NCBI GenBank assembly: GCA_018816605.1
Contig: JAHIVS010000049.1
Span: 1 to 40,686 of the forward strand
Length of the DNA: 40,686 nt
Source of the DNA: Pseudomonadota bacterium
GTDB lineage: Bacteria > Desulfobacterota > Desulfobacteria > Desulfobacterales > Desulfobacteraceae
Direction: 5' to 3'
In this document: positions 17,125 through 25,508 of the stretch, piece after piece
Numbering within the stretch: the first letter of the stretch is position 1
Layout of the letters: every line of letters starts with the position of its first letter
Made by a program: the position numbers and the translations under genes
The notes under the pieces: model-generated
The model's database searches: none
Seen by the model: the letters and a program-made list of their open reading frames with translations, nothing else
Told to the model about the DNA's origin: nothing

Positions 17125-17245
17125 GTTATTGTTTGTATGGAACCAATGGGGTTCTTCATGTCCACTAACCGGTTAAGCTGAACAACTTAGACCCCCTCTT
17201 TAAGGGTAATTAATATCCATTCTCTCTGGATATCAAAAAACAATA

Positions 17246-17593
17246 GTGGGTACAACACTGTTTTACACGTGGAACCCATATTATCAGAACCGCTATAAAA
17301 CAAAATCGCAACTTCCATTGATATCCTGCTCAGATCATCAGGTATTGATTAATTTGTGCACCAATGCTACACATGCCATGGAAGATGACAGGGGTCACCT
17401 GAAAATTGAGTTGTCCAAAGTCGAAATTGGACAATATCGCTACAACGCAATTTCAAAAAATAGATGCAGGACATTGTGTTCAGTTGTTCAAAATCACAAT
17501 GGTGCGATTTCAGTGTATAATGAACCAGGGAATGGGACCAATTTTGGCGTATACTGTCCGAAAGATTTTGGACAACACCAAACAACGCCATGA
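17246..17593 (+). pseudogene. Histidine kinase C-terminal fragment with deletion
   Basis: The frame holds the N-box of a histidine kinase ATPase domain (HQVLINLCTNATHAMED) and then its last strand region (VVQNHNGAISVYNEPGNGT). The G1 and G2 boxes that must lie between are gone, replaced by a short unrelated stretch (YRYNAISKNRC). The sensor and HisKA parts are absent upstream. It cannot bind ATP normally and is a remnant. Another decayed kinase follows 36 bases later. Confidence 0.6.
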
Positions 17594-17628
17594 ATCAATG
17601 TCTATCGGGACATTAAAAGAGAGCTCAT

Positions 17629-19032
17629 GTGGCTGAAAAACCGACTTATGAAGCGCGAGAAAAAAGAGTCCAGGAATTAGAGAAGATAGAATTTGAACAA
17701 AAACTGGCTCAAGAAGAGATTAAACAGAATGAAAAAATAACGCGCACCCTATTTTCTTTCAATTTCAAATGCTGTCAACACAACGGATAACCTGGATGAT
17801 TTATACAGGTCAATTTATGATTCATTGAACCATATAATTGAACTGCCCAATTATTTCATCGCGATTATTGATAGTGAAAAAAAACTGTTAAGCTTTCCCT
17901 TTTTTGTGGATGAGTACGATACCCGGCAGACGATTAGCACGGGACTGGAAAAATATAAAGAAAGTTCTTCAAATACAAGCCAAGTGATTTCAACAAAGAG
18001 ACCTCTTTCCCTCAATAAAGAGATCCTTCAAAAAAGGTTGCGACAGAAAAAACGATTGGAACTGTTTCTGTTATCTGGATAGGGGTTCCTTTGATTGTCA
18101 GGGATGAAGTGATCGGCGTCATGGTGATACAGCATTATTCGGATCCTGAGTATTTTACACAAAAAGATCTGAATTTGCTGATTGCGGTTTCGGATCAGGT
18201 CGCACTTGCCATCGACCGGAAGAAAGCACAGGAGAAATTAAAGCAGAAGGAGAAAATAACCCGTACACTTTTTTCTATTTCAAATGCTGTGAATATCACC
18301 CTGAATTTAGATGCGCTCTATACAAAAATTCACAGCCTATTGGGTGAGATTCTTGATGTTACGAATTTTTTTATTGCAATTTTAAACACCAAAGAGCGTG
18401 CGGTTCATTTTCCATATCATAGCGATACTGTAGACGAAGATTTTTCGCAACTGCTCAAAAACATGCTCAACGCCGGGAGTAATGCCGCAAAAATTGTTGA
18501 TAATATGCTTTCCTTTGCACGAAAGGGGGGGGGCTTCAAAATCCAGTCATCCTATATATGAATTACTTAACAAAACACTTGAACTTGCCCAAAGTGATTA
18601 TGATTTGAAAAAAAAATATGAGTTTAAGCAGATTAAGATCGTCACTGAGTTTGAACCGGAACTTCCCGAAATTGCCTGCGAAGAGAGCAAAATATTACAG
18701 GTATTTTTCAATGTTATCAAAACCGCAGCCGAGTCCATATCTGAGGCAGAACAAAAACCGGAAATACCAAAATTGACCTTTCGCGTTAAAAAGGCCGGGA
18801 ATATGGCACGAATAGAAATAGAGGACAATGGACCTGGAATGGACGATACAACGCTTAAAAGAATCTTTGAACCCTTTTTTACAACCAAGGATGTAAACAA
18901 GGGAACGGGGCTGGGTCTATCATTCTCCTATTTTATAATTGTCGATGACCATGGGGGGAGATGGAAGCTGAATCGACTTTGGGAGAAGGTACAAAATTCA
19001 TCATAAAACTTCCATTTTGGCCGGTATTCTAA
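17629..19032 (+). pseudogene. GAF-domain sensor histidine kinase, multiply frameshifted
   Basis: Read across frames, this region encodes a soluble kinase: coiled N-terminus MAEKPTYEAREKRVQELEK, one full GAF domain, the start of a second GAF, the end of a HisKA domain, and a HATPase ([25 protein letters not shown]). Breaks lie near 17757-17762 (four extra bases relative to the repeated GAF start at 18250), the A-run at 18047-18052, the G-run at 18525-18533, and the G-run at 18953-18958. The second GAF jumps straight to the end of HisKA near 18440, so the phosphoacceptor histidine is missing too. Four frame breaks plus a deletion make sequencing error an unlikely sole cause. Confidence 0.8.
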
Positions 19033-19210
19033 AATCTTAACGTCAGTATATTTTTTGAATACCGGTTCCTCCGGCAGGGTATTTCCCCTTGGCATGGATG
19101 GCAAAATTGCCCCGTTTTGTCAACGACCTGCCCCAAACCTTAAGAGAAGCCGATGGTCACCGGAGCGTGGCTTCAGGCAGGCAACCGGTAGAGACCAAAA
19201 GGATACCAAC

Positions 19211-19231
19211 AAAAGCCGGCTCCATGCCGGC
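19211..19231 (-). terminator. Rho-independent terminator of hutU
   Basis: On the minus strand, 22 bases after the urocanase stop, GCCGGC-ATGGA-GCCGGC forms a 6-bp GC stem with a 5-base loop, followed by TTTTG. It is a reasonable intrinsic terminator. Confidence 0.6.
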
Positions 19232-19252
19232 CGCAAAAAACCCAAAACCGGA

Positions 19253-21277
19253 TCAGGGAAACAGCGGATCAACCGCCTTGCTGACGGCAAGGTCATCGGC
19301 CAGAAAGGGCACGGTAACCTGATCCCCGTTGTCGTTTTGTTCGTTGTATGCCATGGCCACTTCCATGGCATTTTTATTTCCCGCCCAGTTTCTTCTGGCC
19401 ACCCCGCCCATGACATCCCAGAGCATGGCCGATCGGATAATCCGGTCCACCCGGTCGCTGCCGTCCAGCACAAGGCCGAACCCGCCGTTAATGGCTTTGC
19501 CGATACCGGTACCGCCGCCATTGTGCAGGGCCACCATGGTCATTCCCCTGGCTGCGTTGCCGGCAAAGCAATGGGTGGCCATGTCCGCACACACATTGCT
19601 GCCGTCATGGATATTGGCGGTTTCCCTGAAGGGCGAATCGGTCCCCCCCGGATCATGGTGGTCACGGCCCAGCATGATGGGGGCCGAGACCTCCTTGTTC
19701 CTCACCATCTGGTTGAACCTCAAGGCAATGGAAACCCGTCCCTGGGCATCCTGGTAGAGAATTCTGGCCTGGCTGCCCACCACCAGCCTGTTTTTCTTTG
19801 CATCCCGGATCCAAATATAATTGTCCCGGTCTTCCGGGCGCCGCTCGGGGTCAATGCAGTCCATGGCCGCCCTGTCCGTCTTGTCCAGATCTTTTGGGTC
19901 ATTGCTCAGGCACACCCACCGAAACGGCCCGTAGCCGTAATCAAAAATCGGTCCCATGATATCTTCAAAATAGGAAGGATAAACAAAGCCCTCCTTGGCA
20001 TCCTTTCCGTTTCTGGCCACTTGTGTCACGCCGGCATCAAACACTGCCTTGAGAAAGGCATTCCCATAGTCAAAAAAATAGGTGCCCTTGGCTGAAATGG
20101 CCTGGATTGCACGGTAATGGCGCTTAAGGCTTTCGTCCACCAGTTCCTTGAATTTTTCCCGGTCGGAAGCCAGAAGCCGGGTTCTTTCTTCAAAGCGGAG
20201 GCCACAAGGACAATAGCCCCCGTCATAGGCCACATGGCAGGAGGTCTGGTCGGACAGCAGATCCACCTTCAGATCTGTTCCATTGAGAAATTCAATGAGG
20301 TCCACCACATTGCCGTGGAAGGCGATGGAGGTATCCTGGCCGGCTTTTTTGGCCGATTTGGCCGTTGCGTATACCCTGTCAAGATCATCGGTAACCACAT
20401 CCACCCAGCCCTGGCTGTGGCGGGTTTCAATGCGGGAATAATCCACCTCTGCCGTAATGGAGACGGCCCCCGCAATTTTTGCAGCCTTGGGCTGGGCTCC
20501 ACTCATACCGCCAAGCCCCGAGGATACGAACAGGAGACCGGCCAGGTTGCCATGTGCCGGAACCCCGCACATTTTGCGCCCGGCATTTAAAAGGGTGTTA
20601 TAGGTGCCGTGGACAATTCCCTGGGGGCCGATGTACATCCAGCCGCCGGCCGTCATCTGGCCATAGGAGGACACCCCCATCTGGGCGGCGATTTCCCAGT
20701 CCTCCTGATTGTCATAAAGCCCCACCATGAGCCCGTTGGTGATAATCACCCGGGGGTTGTCCGGACAGGATTTAAACAACCCCAGGGGATGGCCGGACTG
20801 CATGACCAGGGTCTGGTCACAGGTCATGACCTCCAGATATTTTTTGATCAGCTGATACTGCATCCAATTCTGGCAAACACTGCCGGTTTCCCCATAGGTC
20901 ACCAGTTCATAGGGATACAGGGCCACATCAAAGTCCAGATTGTTGTCCATCATCACCTGTATGGCTTTTGCTTCTTCACATGCGCCTTTGTATTCATGGA
21001 TGGGCCTGGCCGAGATCTTTCCTTCGGGACGGAATCGATACCCGTAAATCCGGCCCCGGGTCCTGAGTTCCGATAAAAATTCAGGTATCAAAATCTCATG
21101 GAGGGGTTTCGGGATATATCGCAGGGCATTTTTAAGTGCGATGGCGGTCTGGTTCCGGTTCAGACGAAATCCCCTGTCCGGTGCACGCCGGATGCCTTTT
21201 TGAAAATTTTTTAAGGGGGGCAGCGCCTCCCCAAGAGAAATCTTGATGGATTTGGGGGTATCTTTCGGTAACGACAT
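19253..21277 (-). CDS. hutU: Urocanate hydratase, long form
   Basis: The 674-residue protein converts urocanate to 4-imidazolone-5-propionate in histidine breakdown, using tightly bound NAD as electrophile. It has the Rossmann-like SSGLGGMSGAQPKAAKI (near residue 254), the conserved TAGGWMYIGPQGIVHGT and a C-terminal HNGGGTGIGKAINGGFGLV, all urocanase landmarks. It is about 120 residues longer than the classical 555-residue form, and the usual urocanase signature around the active-site cysteine appears in a divergent form (YGPFRWVCLSNDP). An AAGGAG lies seven bases before the ATG and a terminator follows. No hutH, hutI or hutG is in the window, so the gene stands alone here. Confidence 0.9.
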   Translation of the reverse strand: MSLPKDTPKSIKISLGEALPPLKNFQKGIRRAPDRGFRLNRNQTAIALKNALRYIPKPLHEILIPEFLSELRTRGRIYGYRFRPEGKISARPIHEYKGACEEAKAIQVMMDNNLDFDVALYPYELVTYGETGSVCQNWMQYQLIKKYLEVMTCDQTLVMQSGHPLGLFKSCPDNPRVIITNGLMVGLYDNQEDWEIAAQMGVSSYGQMTAGGWMYIGPQGIVHGTYNTLLNAGRKMCGVPAHGNLAGLLFVSSGLGGMSGAQPKAAKIAGAVSITAEVDYSRIETRHSQGWVDVVTDDLDRVYATAKSAKKAGQDTSIAFHGNVVDLIEFLNGTDLKVDLLSDQTSCHVAYDGGYCPCGLRFEERTRLLASDREKFKELVDESLKRHYRAIQAISAKGTYFFDYGNAFLKAVFDAGVTQVARNGKDAKEGFVYPSYFEDIMGPIFDYGYGPFRWVCLSNDPKDLDKTDRAAMDCIDPERRPEDRDNYIWIRDAKKNRLVVGSQARILYQDAQGRVSIALRFNQMVRNKEVSAPIMLGRDHHDPGGTDSPFRETANIHDGSNVCADMATHCFAGNAARGMTMVALHNGGGTGIGKAINGGFGLVLDGSDRVDRIIRSAMLWDVMGGVARRNWAGNKNAMEVAMAYNEQNDNGDQVTVPFLADDLAVSKAVDPLFP

Positions 21278-21323
21278 TTTTATACTCCTTAACTCAACTT
21301 TCGAACTTGGACTTTGGAGGAAC

Positions 21324-21439
21324 GGGTCAGACTTTTTTTCAGTATGCTTTTGATCACTATTTGCGTATCAGACTGAACAAAATGCAATAAAGATTTGCGT
21401 ATCAGACTGAACAAAATGCAATAAAGAACGCCTGACCCC
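21324..21439. repeat. GGGTCAG-bounded repeat element with a 34-bp tandem duplication
   Basis: GGGTCAG (21324-21330) and CTGACCC (21432-21438) bound an element in the spacer between the divergent hutU and tdh genes. Inside it, a 34-base unit starting ATTTGCGTATCAGACTGAAC occurs twice in perfect tandem (21359-21392 and 21393-21426). Read on the minus strand the element starts GGGGTCAGGC, the same ten bases that start the palindrome at 24540. The rest of the 21278-21732 spacer holds no gene I can recognise. Confidence 0.7.
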
Positions 21440-21732
21440 ATGTAATTCAACCACCTCCGAAAGTTGCGTCCTTAATAATCTTGTAATTCCATGATCTAAA
21501 GGCGATCACCGGAAACAGGACAGGGCTGCACATCGCCTTGTATATACAAGCTTATACCAGCACGCCGGCTCTGGTGTCAAGGATTTTGGTCATGGCTGCT
21601 CCCGTTAGCCATTTCCGAACGCACCCAGGAGCTGACGCTTCTTCACCAAAACCAAATTTGCCTTTACAAGTGCAATGGGGATTGGTACTCAATTCTTTAA
21701 TAGTCTTTTATCAATAAAAATGGGTGAAAACA

Positions 21733-22758
21733 ATGAAAGCACTCGTAAAATCAAAACCGGAGCCCGGACTATGGCTGGAAGATGTGCCGATACCTGAGAT
21801 CAAATACAATGAGGTTCTGATCAAGATTATCAAAACCGCCATTTGCGGCACGGATATCCACATCTACAACTGGGACAAATGGTCCCAGAAAACCATTCCC
21901 GTACCCATGGCCATCGGCCATGAATTTGTCGGTCGCATTGAAGAAATCGGCTCCCATGTCATTGATTTCAAGAAAGGGGATCTGGTCTCGGGGGAAGGTC
22001 ATCTGGTCTGCGGCCATTGCAGGAACTGCCTGGCCGGCCGACGGCATCTGTGCAACGACACCAAAGGGGTCGGGGTAAACCGTGCCGGGGCCTTTGCCCA
22101 ATATCTTGCCATTCCCGTGACCAATGTCTGGTATTGCAATAAAACCATCCCCCTGGATGTCCTGGCCTGTTTTGATCCCCTGGGCAATGCCACCCATACG
22201 GCCCTTTCCTTTGATGTGCTGGGAGAAGATGTGCTCATAACGGGCGCAGGCCCCATCGGCTGCATGGCCGCCGCCATTGCCAGGCATTCAGGTGCCCGGC
22301 ATGTGGTGGTGACAGACATCAATCCCTTTCGCCTGGACCTGGCAAAACGCGCCGGGGCCACCCTGGCCATTGATGTAAGGAGCCAGACCATTGAAGATGC
22401 CCAGCAAACCCTGAAAATGAAAGAAGGATTTGATGTGGCCCTTGAAATGTCCGGCAACCCTTTGGCCCTGAAATCCATTCTGGACAATATGTGCCACGGC
22501 GGTAAGATCGCCATGCTTGGCATCATGCCGGACAACACGGCAATCGACTGGAACAAGGTGGTCTTTAACATGCTGACCATCAAGGGCATCTATGGCAGGG
22601 AAATGTATGAGACCTGGTATAAAATGAGCGCCATGATCCAGACAGGTCTGGACATATCCCCCTTAATCACCCATAAATTTCATTATACACAGTTTGAACA
22701 GGGCTTTCAAATCATGGCATCCGGCCGATCCGGGAAAGTGATCTTGGATTGGGATTAG
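21733..22758 (+). CDS. tdh: L-threonine 3-dehydrogenase
   Basis: The 341-residue zinc- and NAD-dependent enzyme oxidises threonine to 2-amino-3-oxobutyrate. Length and sequence closely match the E. coli enzyme: [20 protein letters not shown] with catalytic-zinc C38, GHEF, structural zinc cysteines in [15 protein letters not shown] (C93, C96, C99, C107), and Rossmann GAGPIG. ATG 21733 gives the family length and has GGGTGA upstream; the GTG at 21724 would add three residues. kbl follows 30 bases later, so the pair converts threonine to glycine and acetyl-CoA. Confidence 0.95.
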   Translation: MKALVKSKPEPGLWLEDVPIPEIKYNEVLIKIIKTAICGTDIHIYNWDKWSQKTIPVPMAIGHEFVGRIEEIGSHVIDFKKGDLVSGEGHLVCGHCRNCLAGRRHLCNDTKGVGVNRAGAFAQYLAIPVTNVWYCNKTIPLDVLACFDPLGNATHTALSFDVLGEDVLITGAGPIGCMAAAIARHSGARHVVVTDINPFRLDLAKRAGATLAIDVRSQTIEDAQQTLKMKEGFDVALEMSGNPLALKSILDNMCHGGKIAMLGIMPDNTAIDWNKVVFNMLTIKGIYGREMYETWYKMSAMIQTGLDISPLITHKFHYTQFEQGFQIMASGRSGKVILDWD

Positions 22759-22788
22759 GACGGCTACTTTTTTTTACGGAGACCCAAC

Positions 22789-24012
22789 ATGACCCTTGCA
22801 AAACTTGACAAACGTCTGGAAGAAGAGCTGGCAGCCCTGAAAAAAGAGGGCAGGGCCAAAGCCCAAGAACGGGTAATACAAAGCTATCTGCCGCCCACAG
22901 GGAGCCGAGGACCCCGGTATAAACTTGTCGGCAGTGACAAGGAGTTCATCCGTTTGAACTCAAATTCCTATCTGTCCCTGTCCAATCACCCCCGGTTGAT
23001 CCGGGCGGCAGACGAGGCCACCCATCAATTCGGCGTGGGACCCGGGGCCGTGCGGTTTATTGACGGAACCTTTATCCACCATAAAGCGTTGGAGCAGCGA
23101 ATTGCCGGGTTCCTGGGAAAACCGGCCGCCAAAATTTTCAATTCCGCATATACCGCCAATTGCGGCCTGGCCCTGTCCATTTCCGACCCCAAAACCCATT
23201 GGATCGGCGACCAGCTCAACCACAATTCCATCATACGGGCCATGCGCATCAGTAATATCCCCAGTGCAAACAAGGGCATTTTCAAGCACAATGACATGAA
23301 GGACCTGAAACGCTGTCTGGATGCGGTGGGGCCGGAAATTGAGCGGGTGGTGGTGATCTTTGACGGAATTTTCAGCATGCGGGGGGACCATGCACCCATT
23401 GATGAAATAGTGGAACTGTGCAACGCCTATGATGCAAAGTTTGCCGACGGGGTGATCACGGTGGTGGATGATTCCCACGGCATGGGAGCCTATGGGGATA
23501 CGGGTCGCGGCACCCAGGAACATTGTGGGGCTGTTCCGGATATTATCGTGGGAACCTTTGGCAAGGCCTTTGGGGTCAATGGCGGCTTTATTGCGGCAAG
23601 CAGGATTCTGGTTGAGTCGGTGAGGCAAAAGGCAGACACCTATATTTACACCAATCCCTTAAGCGTGGCCGACTGCGCAGCGGCAGTGGAAGCCCTGAAT
23701 ATCTGCGATTCAGATGAAGGACTTGGGCTGCTCGGGCAGTTAAAAGAAAGAACCGTCCAGTTCAGACAGGGACTTGACAGCTTAGGCCTGGAATCCATTC
23801 CGGGCCCCCATCCCGTGGTTCCCCTCATGGTCCGGGATACCAACCGAACCCATGAACTTGTGCGCTTTTTATATGACCACGGGGTCCTGGTGGTGGGACT
23901 GACCTTTCCCGTGGTGCCAAAAGGGGATGAAACCATACGTTTCCAGGTCAATGCCGCCATTACCCGTTCAGATATTGATTCTGTCATCGACGTGTTGAAA
24001 AGATTCCAATAA
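22789..24012 (+). CDS. kbl: Glycine C-acetyltransferase (2-amino-3-ketobutyrate CoA ligase)
   Basis: The 407-residue PLP enzyme of the alpha-oxoamine synthase family cleaves 2-amino-3-oxobutyrate with CoA to glycine and acetyl-CoA. The PLP lysine is in GTFGKAFG (K259), with DDSHGMGAYG and the substrate motif NSNSYLSLSNHP. BioF and related enzymes share these motifs, but the position directly after tdh settles the assignment. The ATG has GGAG seven bases upstream. No terminator separates it from the response-regulator gene 40 bases downstream, so the three are probably one operon. Confidence 0.93.
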   Translation: MTLAKLDKRLEEELAALKKEGRAKAQERVIQSYLPPTGSRGPRYKLVGSDKEFIRLNSNSYLSLSNHPRLIRAADEATHQFGVGPGAVRFIDGTFIHHKALEQRIAGFLGKPAAKIFNSAYTANCGLALSISDPKTHWIGDQLNHNSIIRAMRISNIPSANKGIFKHNDMKDLKRCLDAVGPEIERVVVIFDGIFSMRGDHAPIDEIVELCNAYDAKFADGVITVVDDSHGMGAYGDTGRGTQEHCGAVPDIIVGTFGKAFGVNGGFIAASRILVESVRQKADTYIYTNPLSVADCAAAVEALNICDSDEGLGLLGQLKERTVQFRQGLDSLGLESIPGPHPVVPLMVRDTNRTHELVRFLYDHGVLVVGLTFPVVPKGDETIRFQVNAAITRSDIDSVIDVLKRFQ

Positions 24013-24052
24013 AAAACACCCGTGCATCCAAACCGGAGAACAGGGAGGAAGA

Positions 24053-24538
24053 ATGGACCATCAAGACATTCTTAAAGACAAAAGGATCCTTCTGGTGGAC
24101 GATGAACCGGACATCCTTGAAACCCTTGAGGAACTTCTGTATACCTGTAAAACCGATTCGGCGACCAGTTTTGAGTCAGCGGTTTTCTGCCTTAAAAACA
24201 ACACCTATGATGCGGCCATCCTCGACATCATGGGGGTCGAGGGCTATTCGCTTCTCAAAATCACCCATCGGCTGGATATCCCTGCCATCATGCTCACGGC
24301 CCACGCACTGACCCCGGACAACCTCAAGCGCTCCATTGAGCAGGGGGCAGATGCCTATGTGCCCAAGGACAAGCTGGTGGACATCTCCTTGTTTGTGGCA
24401 GATGTCCTTTCGGCAAGACAACAGGGGAAAAACGCCCATTCCACCTGGTTTGCACTCCTGAACCCCCTGTTTGAAAGGCTGTTTGGGAAAGGATGGCGAA
24501 CCCACGATCAAAAGTTCTGGGATAAATTTGACAAATAA
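24053..24538 (+). CDS. Response regulator with conserved WF...FGKGWR tail
   Basis: The 161-residue protein has one receiver domain (LLVDDEPDILET, phospho-acceptor D58 in AAILDIMG, switch lysine in VPKDK). It then has a 40-residue tail without DNA-binding or enzymatic features. The tail (WFALLNPLFERLFGKGWR, then FWDKFD) closely matches the tail of the USP-receiver protein at 36736, although the two genes lie about 12 kb apart. The tail may be an oligomerisation or partner-docking element. GGGAGGAAG precedes the ATG. It is probably the last gene of the tdh-kbl operon and faces the histidine kinase gene at 24602, a likely partner. Confidence 0.85.
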   Translation: MDHQDILKDKRILLVDDEPDILETLEELLYTCKTDSATSFESAVFCLKNNTYDAAILDIMGVEGYSLLKITHRLDIPAIMLTAHALTPDNLKRSIEQGADAYVPKDKLVDISLFVADVLSARQQGKNAHSTWFALLNPLFERLFGKGWRTHDQKFWDKFDK

Positions 24539-24601
24539 TGGGGTCAGGCTTGTGTTGTTGGGTTTATGGTTCATAAACCCAACAACACAAGCCTGACCCC
24601 A
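24539..24601. repeat. Perfect 30-bp inverted repeat between convergent genes
   Basis: Bases 24539-24568 and 24572-24601 are exact reverse complements (outer end TGGGGTCAGGC, centre TTTATG/CATAAA) around a 3-base loop GTT. The element fills the whole gap: it starts one base after the response regulator's TAA and ends one base before the kinase's stop. It would form a very stable hairpin on both strands and could act as a bidirectional terminator. The GGGGTCAGGC end matches the repeat at 21324-21439, suggesting a REP/BIME-like family. Confidence 0.85.
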
Positions 24602-25342
24602 CTACAACGGGATGGTTACAATAAACTCGGCGCCTTTTCCATCGTCGGACTTGAGCAAAAGCCCACCCCCCATATCCTTGAGCAGCACCATAACACCGGC
24701 AAGCCCAAGCCCATGGCTTTCAATGGCACTTTCAATGGAGCCGCCCGTGGTGAAGTAGGTTTCAAAAATCCGCTGGTGATTGGCCGGCGGTATGCCCCGG
24801 CCGTCATCCCTGACCTTCAGAATCATTTGTTTTTCTTCAATAATACCCAAAATTTCCACCAGATGAACCCTATGTTTAAAAGCATTGGTCACAAGGTTTC
24901 TCAATATCTGCTTCACCTTGGCAGCATCCAGATGCACCATGGTTTTCCATATTGTTTTGTCAAACCCGAGCCGGACCCCGGCAGGATTAAGTACCTGTTC
25001 AAGTTCTGCATAGGACTCCACCTTCCGGATGAGATCGGCGATATTGGGATCGGACAGATCAAAAATTTCCACCAGCACCGCAATCACAAGGGAGGCGACA
25101 CTGAAATCAGAGGTTATCATAACCCCTTCCCTGGAGCGGCCCAGCTCCAGAACGTCATTGACAAGCCTCTGGGTGGTCAGGGTATTTCGGATGATCCGTT
25201 GTAAGACCTTGATCTGCTTTTCCGTCAGCGGACCATAGCAATCCTGTCGGTTCAGAAGGGATTTTGCACCGGCATCGATAACGGAAATCGGCACCTTTAA
25301 ATCGTGAATCAGAATTTCGGTTTTAATCGTGGTGTCAGGCAT
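24602..25342 (-). CDS. Soluble histidine kinase without sensor domain
   Basis: The 246-residue protein is only a kinase core. The H-box ILIHDLKVPISVID places the phosphoacceptor at H13, almost at the N-terminus. The ATPase domain has NLVTNAFKH, DDGRGIP and HGLGLAG. With no sensor or membrane segment it must take its signal from a partner protein. ATG 25342 has GGGGTGG upstream; a GTG at 25354 is in frame. It converges on the response regulator at 24053, and its start lies 166 bases from the divergent PAS/GAF kinase at 25509, so the three may form one system. Confidence 0.82.
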   Translation of the reverse strand: MPDTTIKTEILIHDLKVPISVIDAGAKSLLNRQDCYGPLTEKQIKVLQRIIRNTLTTQRLVNDVLELGRSREGVMITSDFSVASLVIAVLVEIFDLSDPNIADLIRKVESYAELEQVLNPAGVRLGFDKTIWKTMVHLDAAKVKQILRNLVTNAFKHRVHLVEILGIIEEKQMILKVRDDGRGIPPANHQRIFETYFTTGGSIESAIESHGLGLAGVMVLLKDMGGGLLLKSDDGKGAEFIVTIPL

Positions 25343-25508
25343 ATTTTTGTCCACCCCTTAAAAGCCTTGCAATTTAGATCGATGATTCTATATATTGATA
25401 CCAATTTTGCAAACGGCTTTATGCTGGCATTGGCCCCCTTTAAGATTGCTAAAATCATCAATTGTTATACGGGGATACTTTAATCTTGTAAAGTCTTTTG
25501 GAGTTTTT

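Noticed and set aside
21359..21426. CRISPR array
   Set aside because: Only two copies in direct contact with no spacer, and no cas genes nearby.
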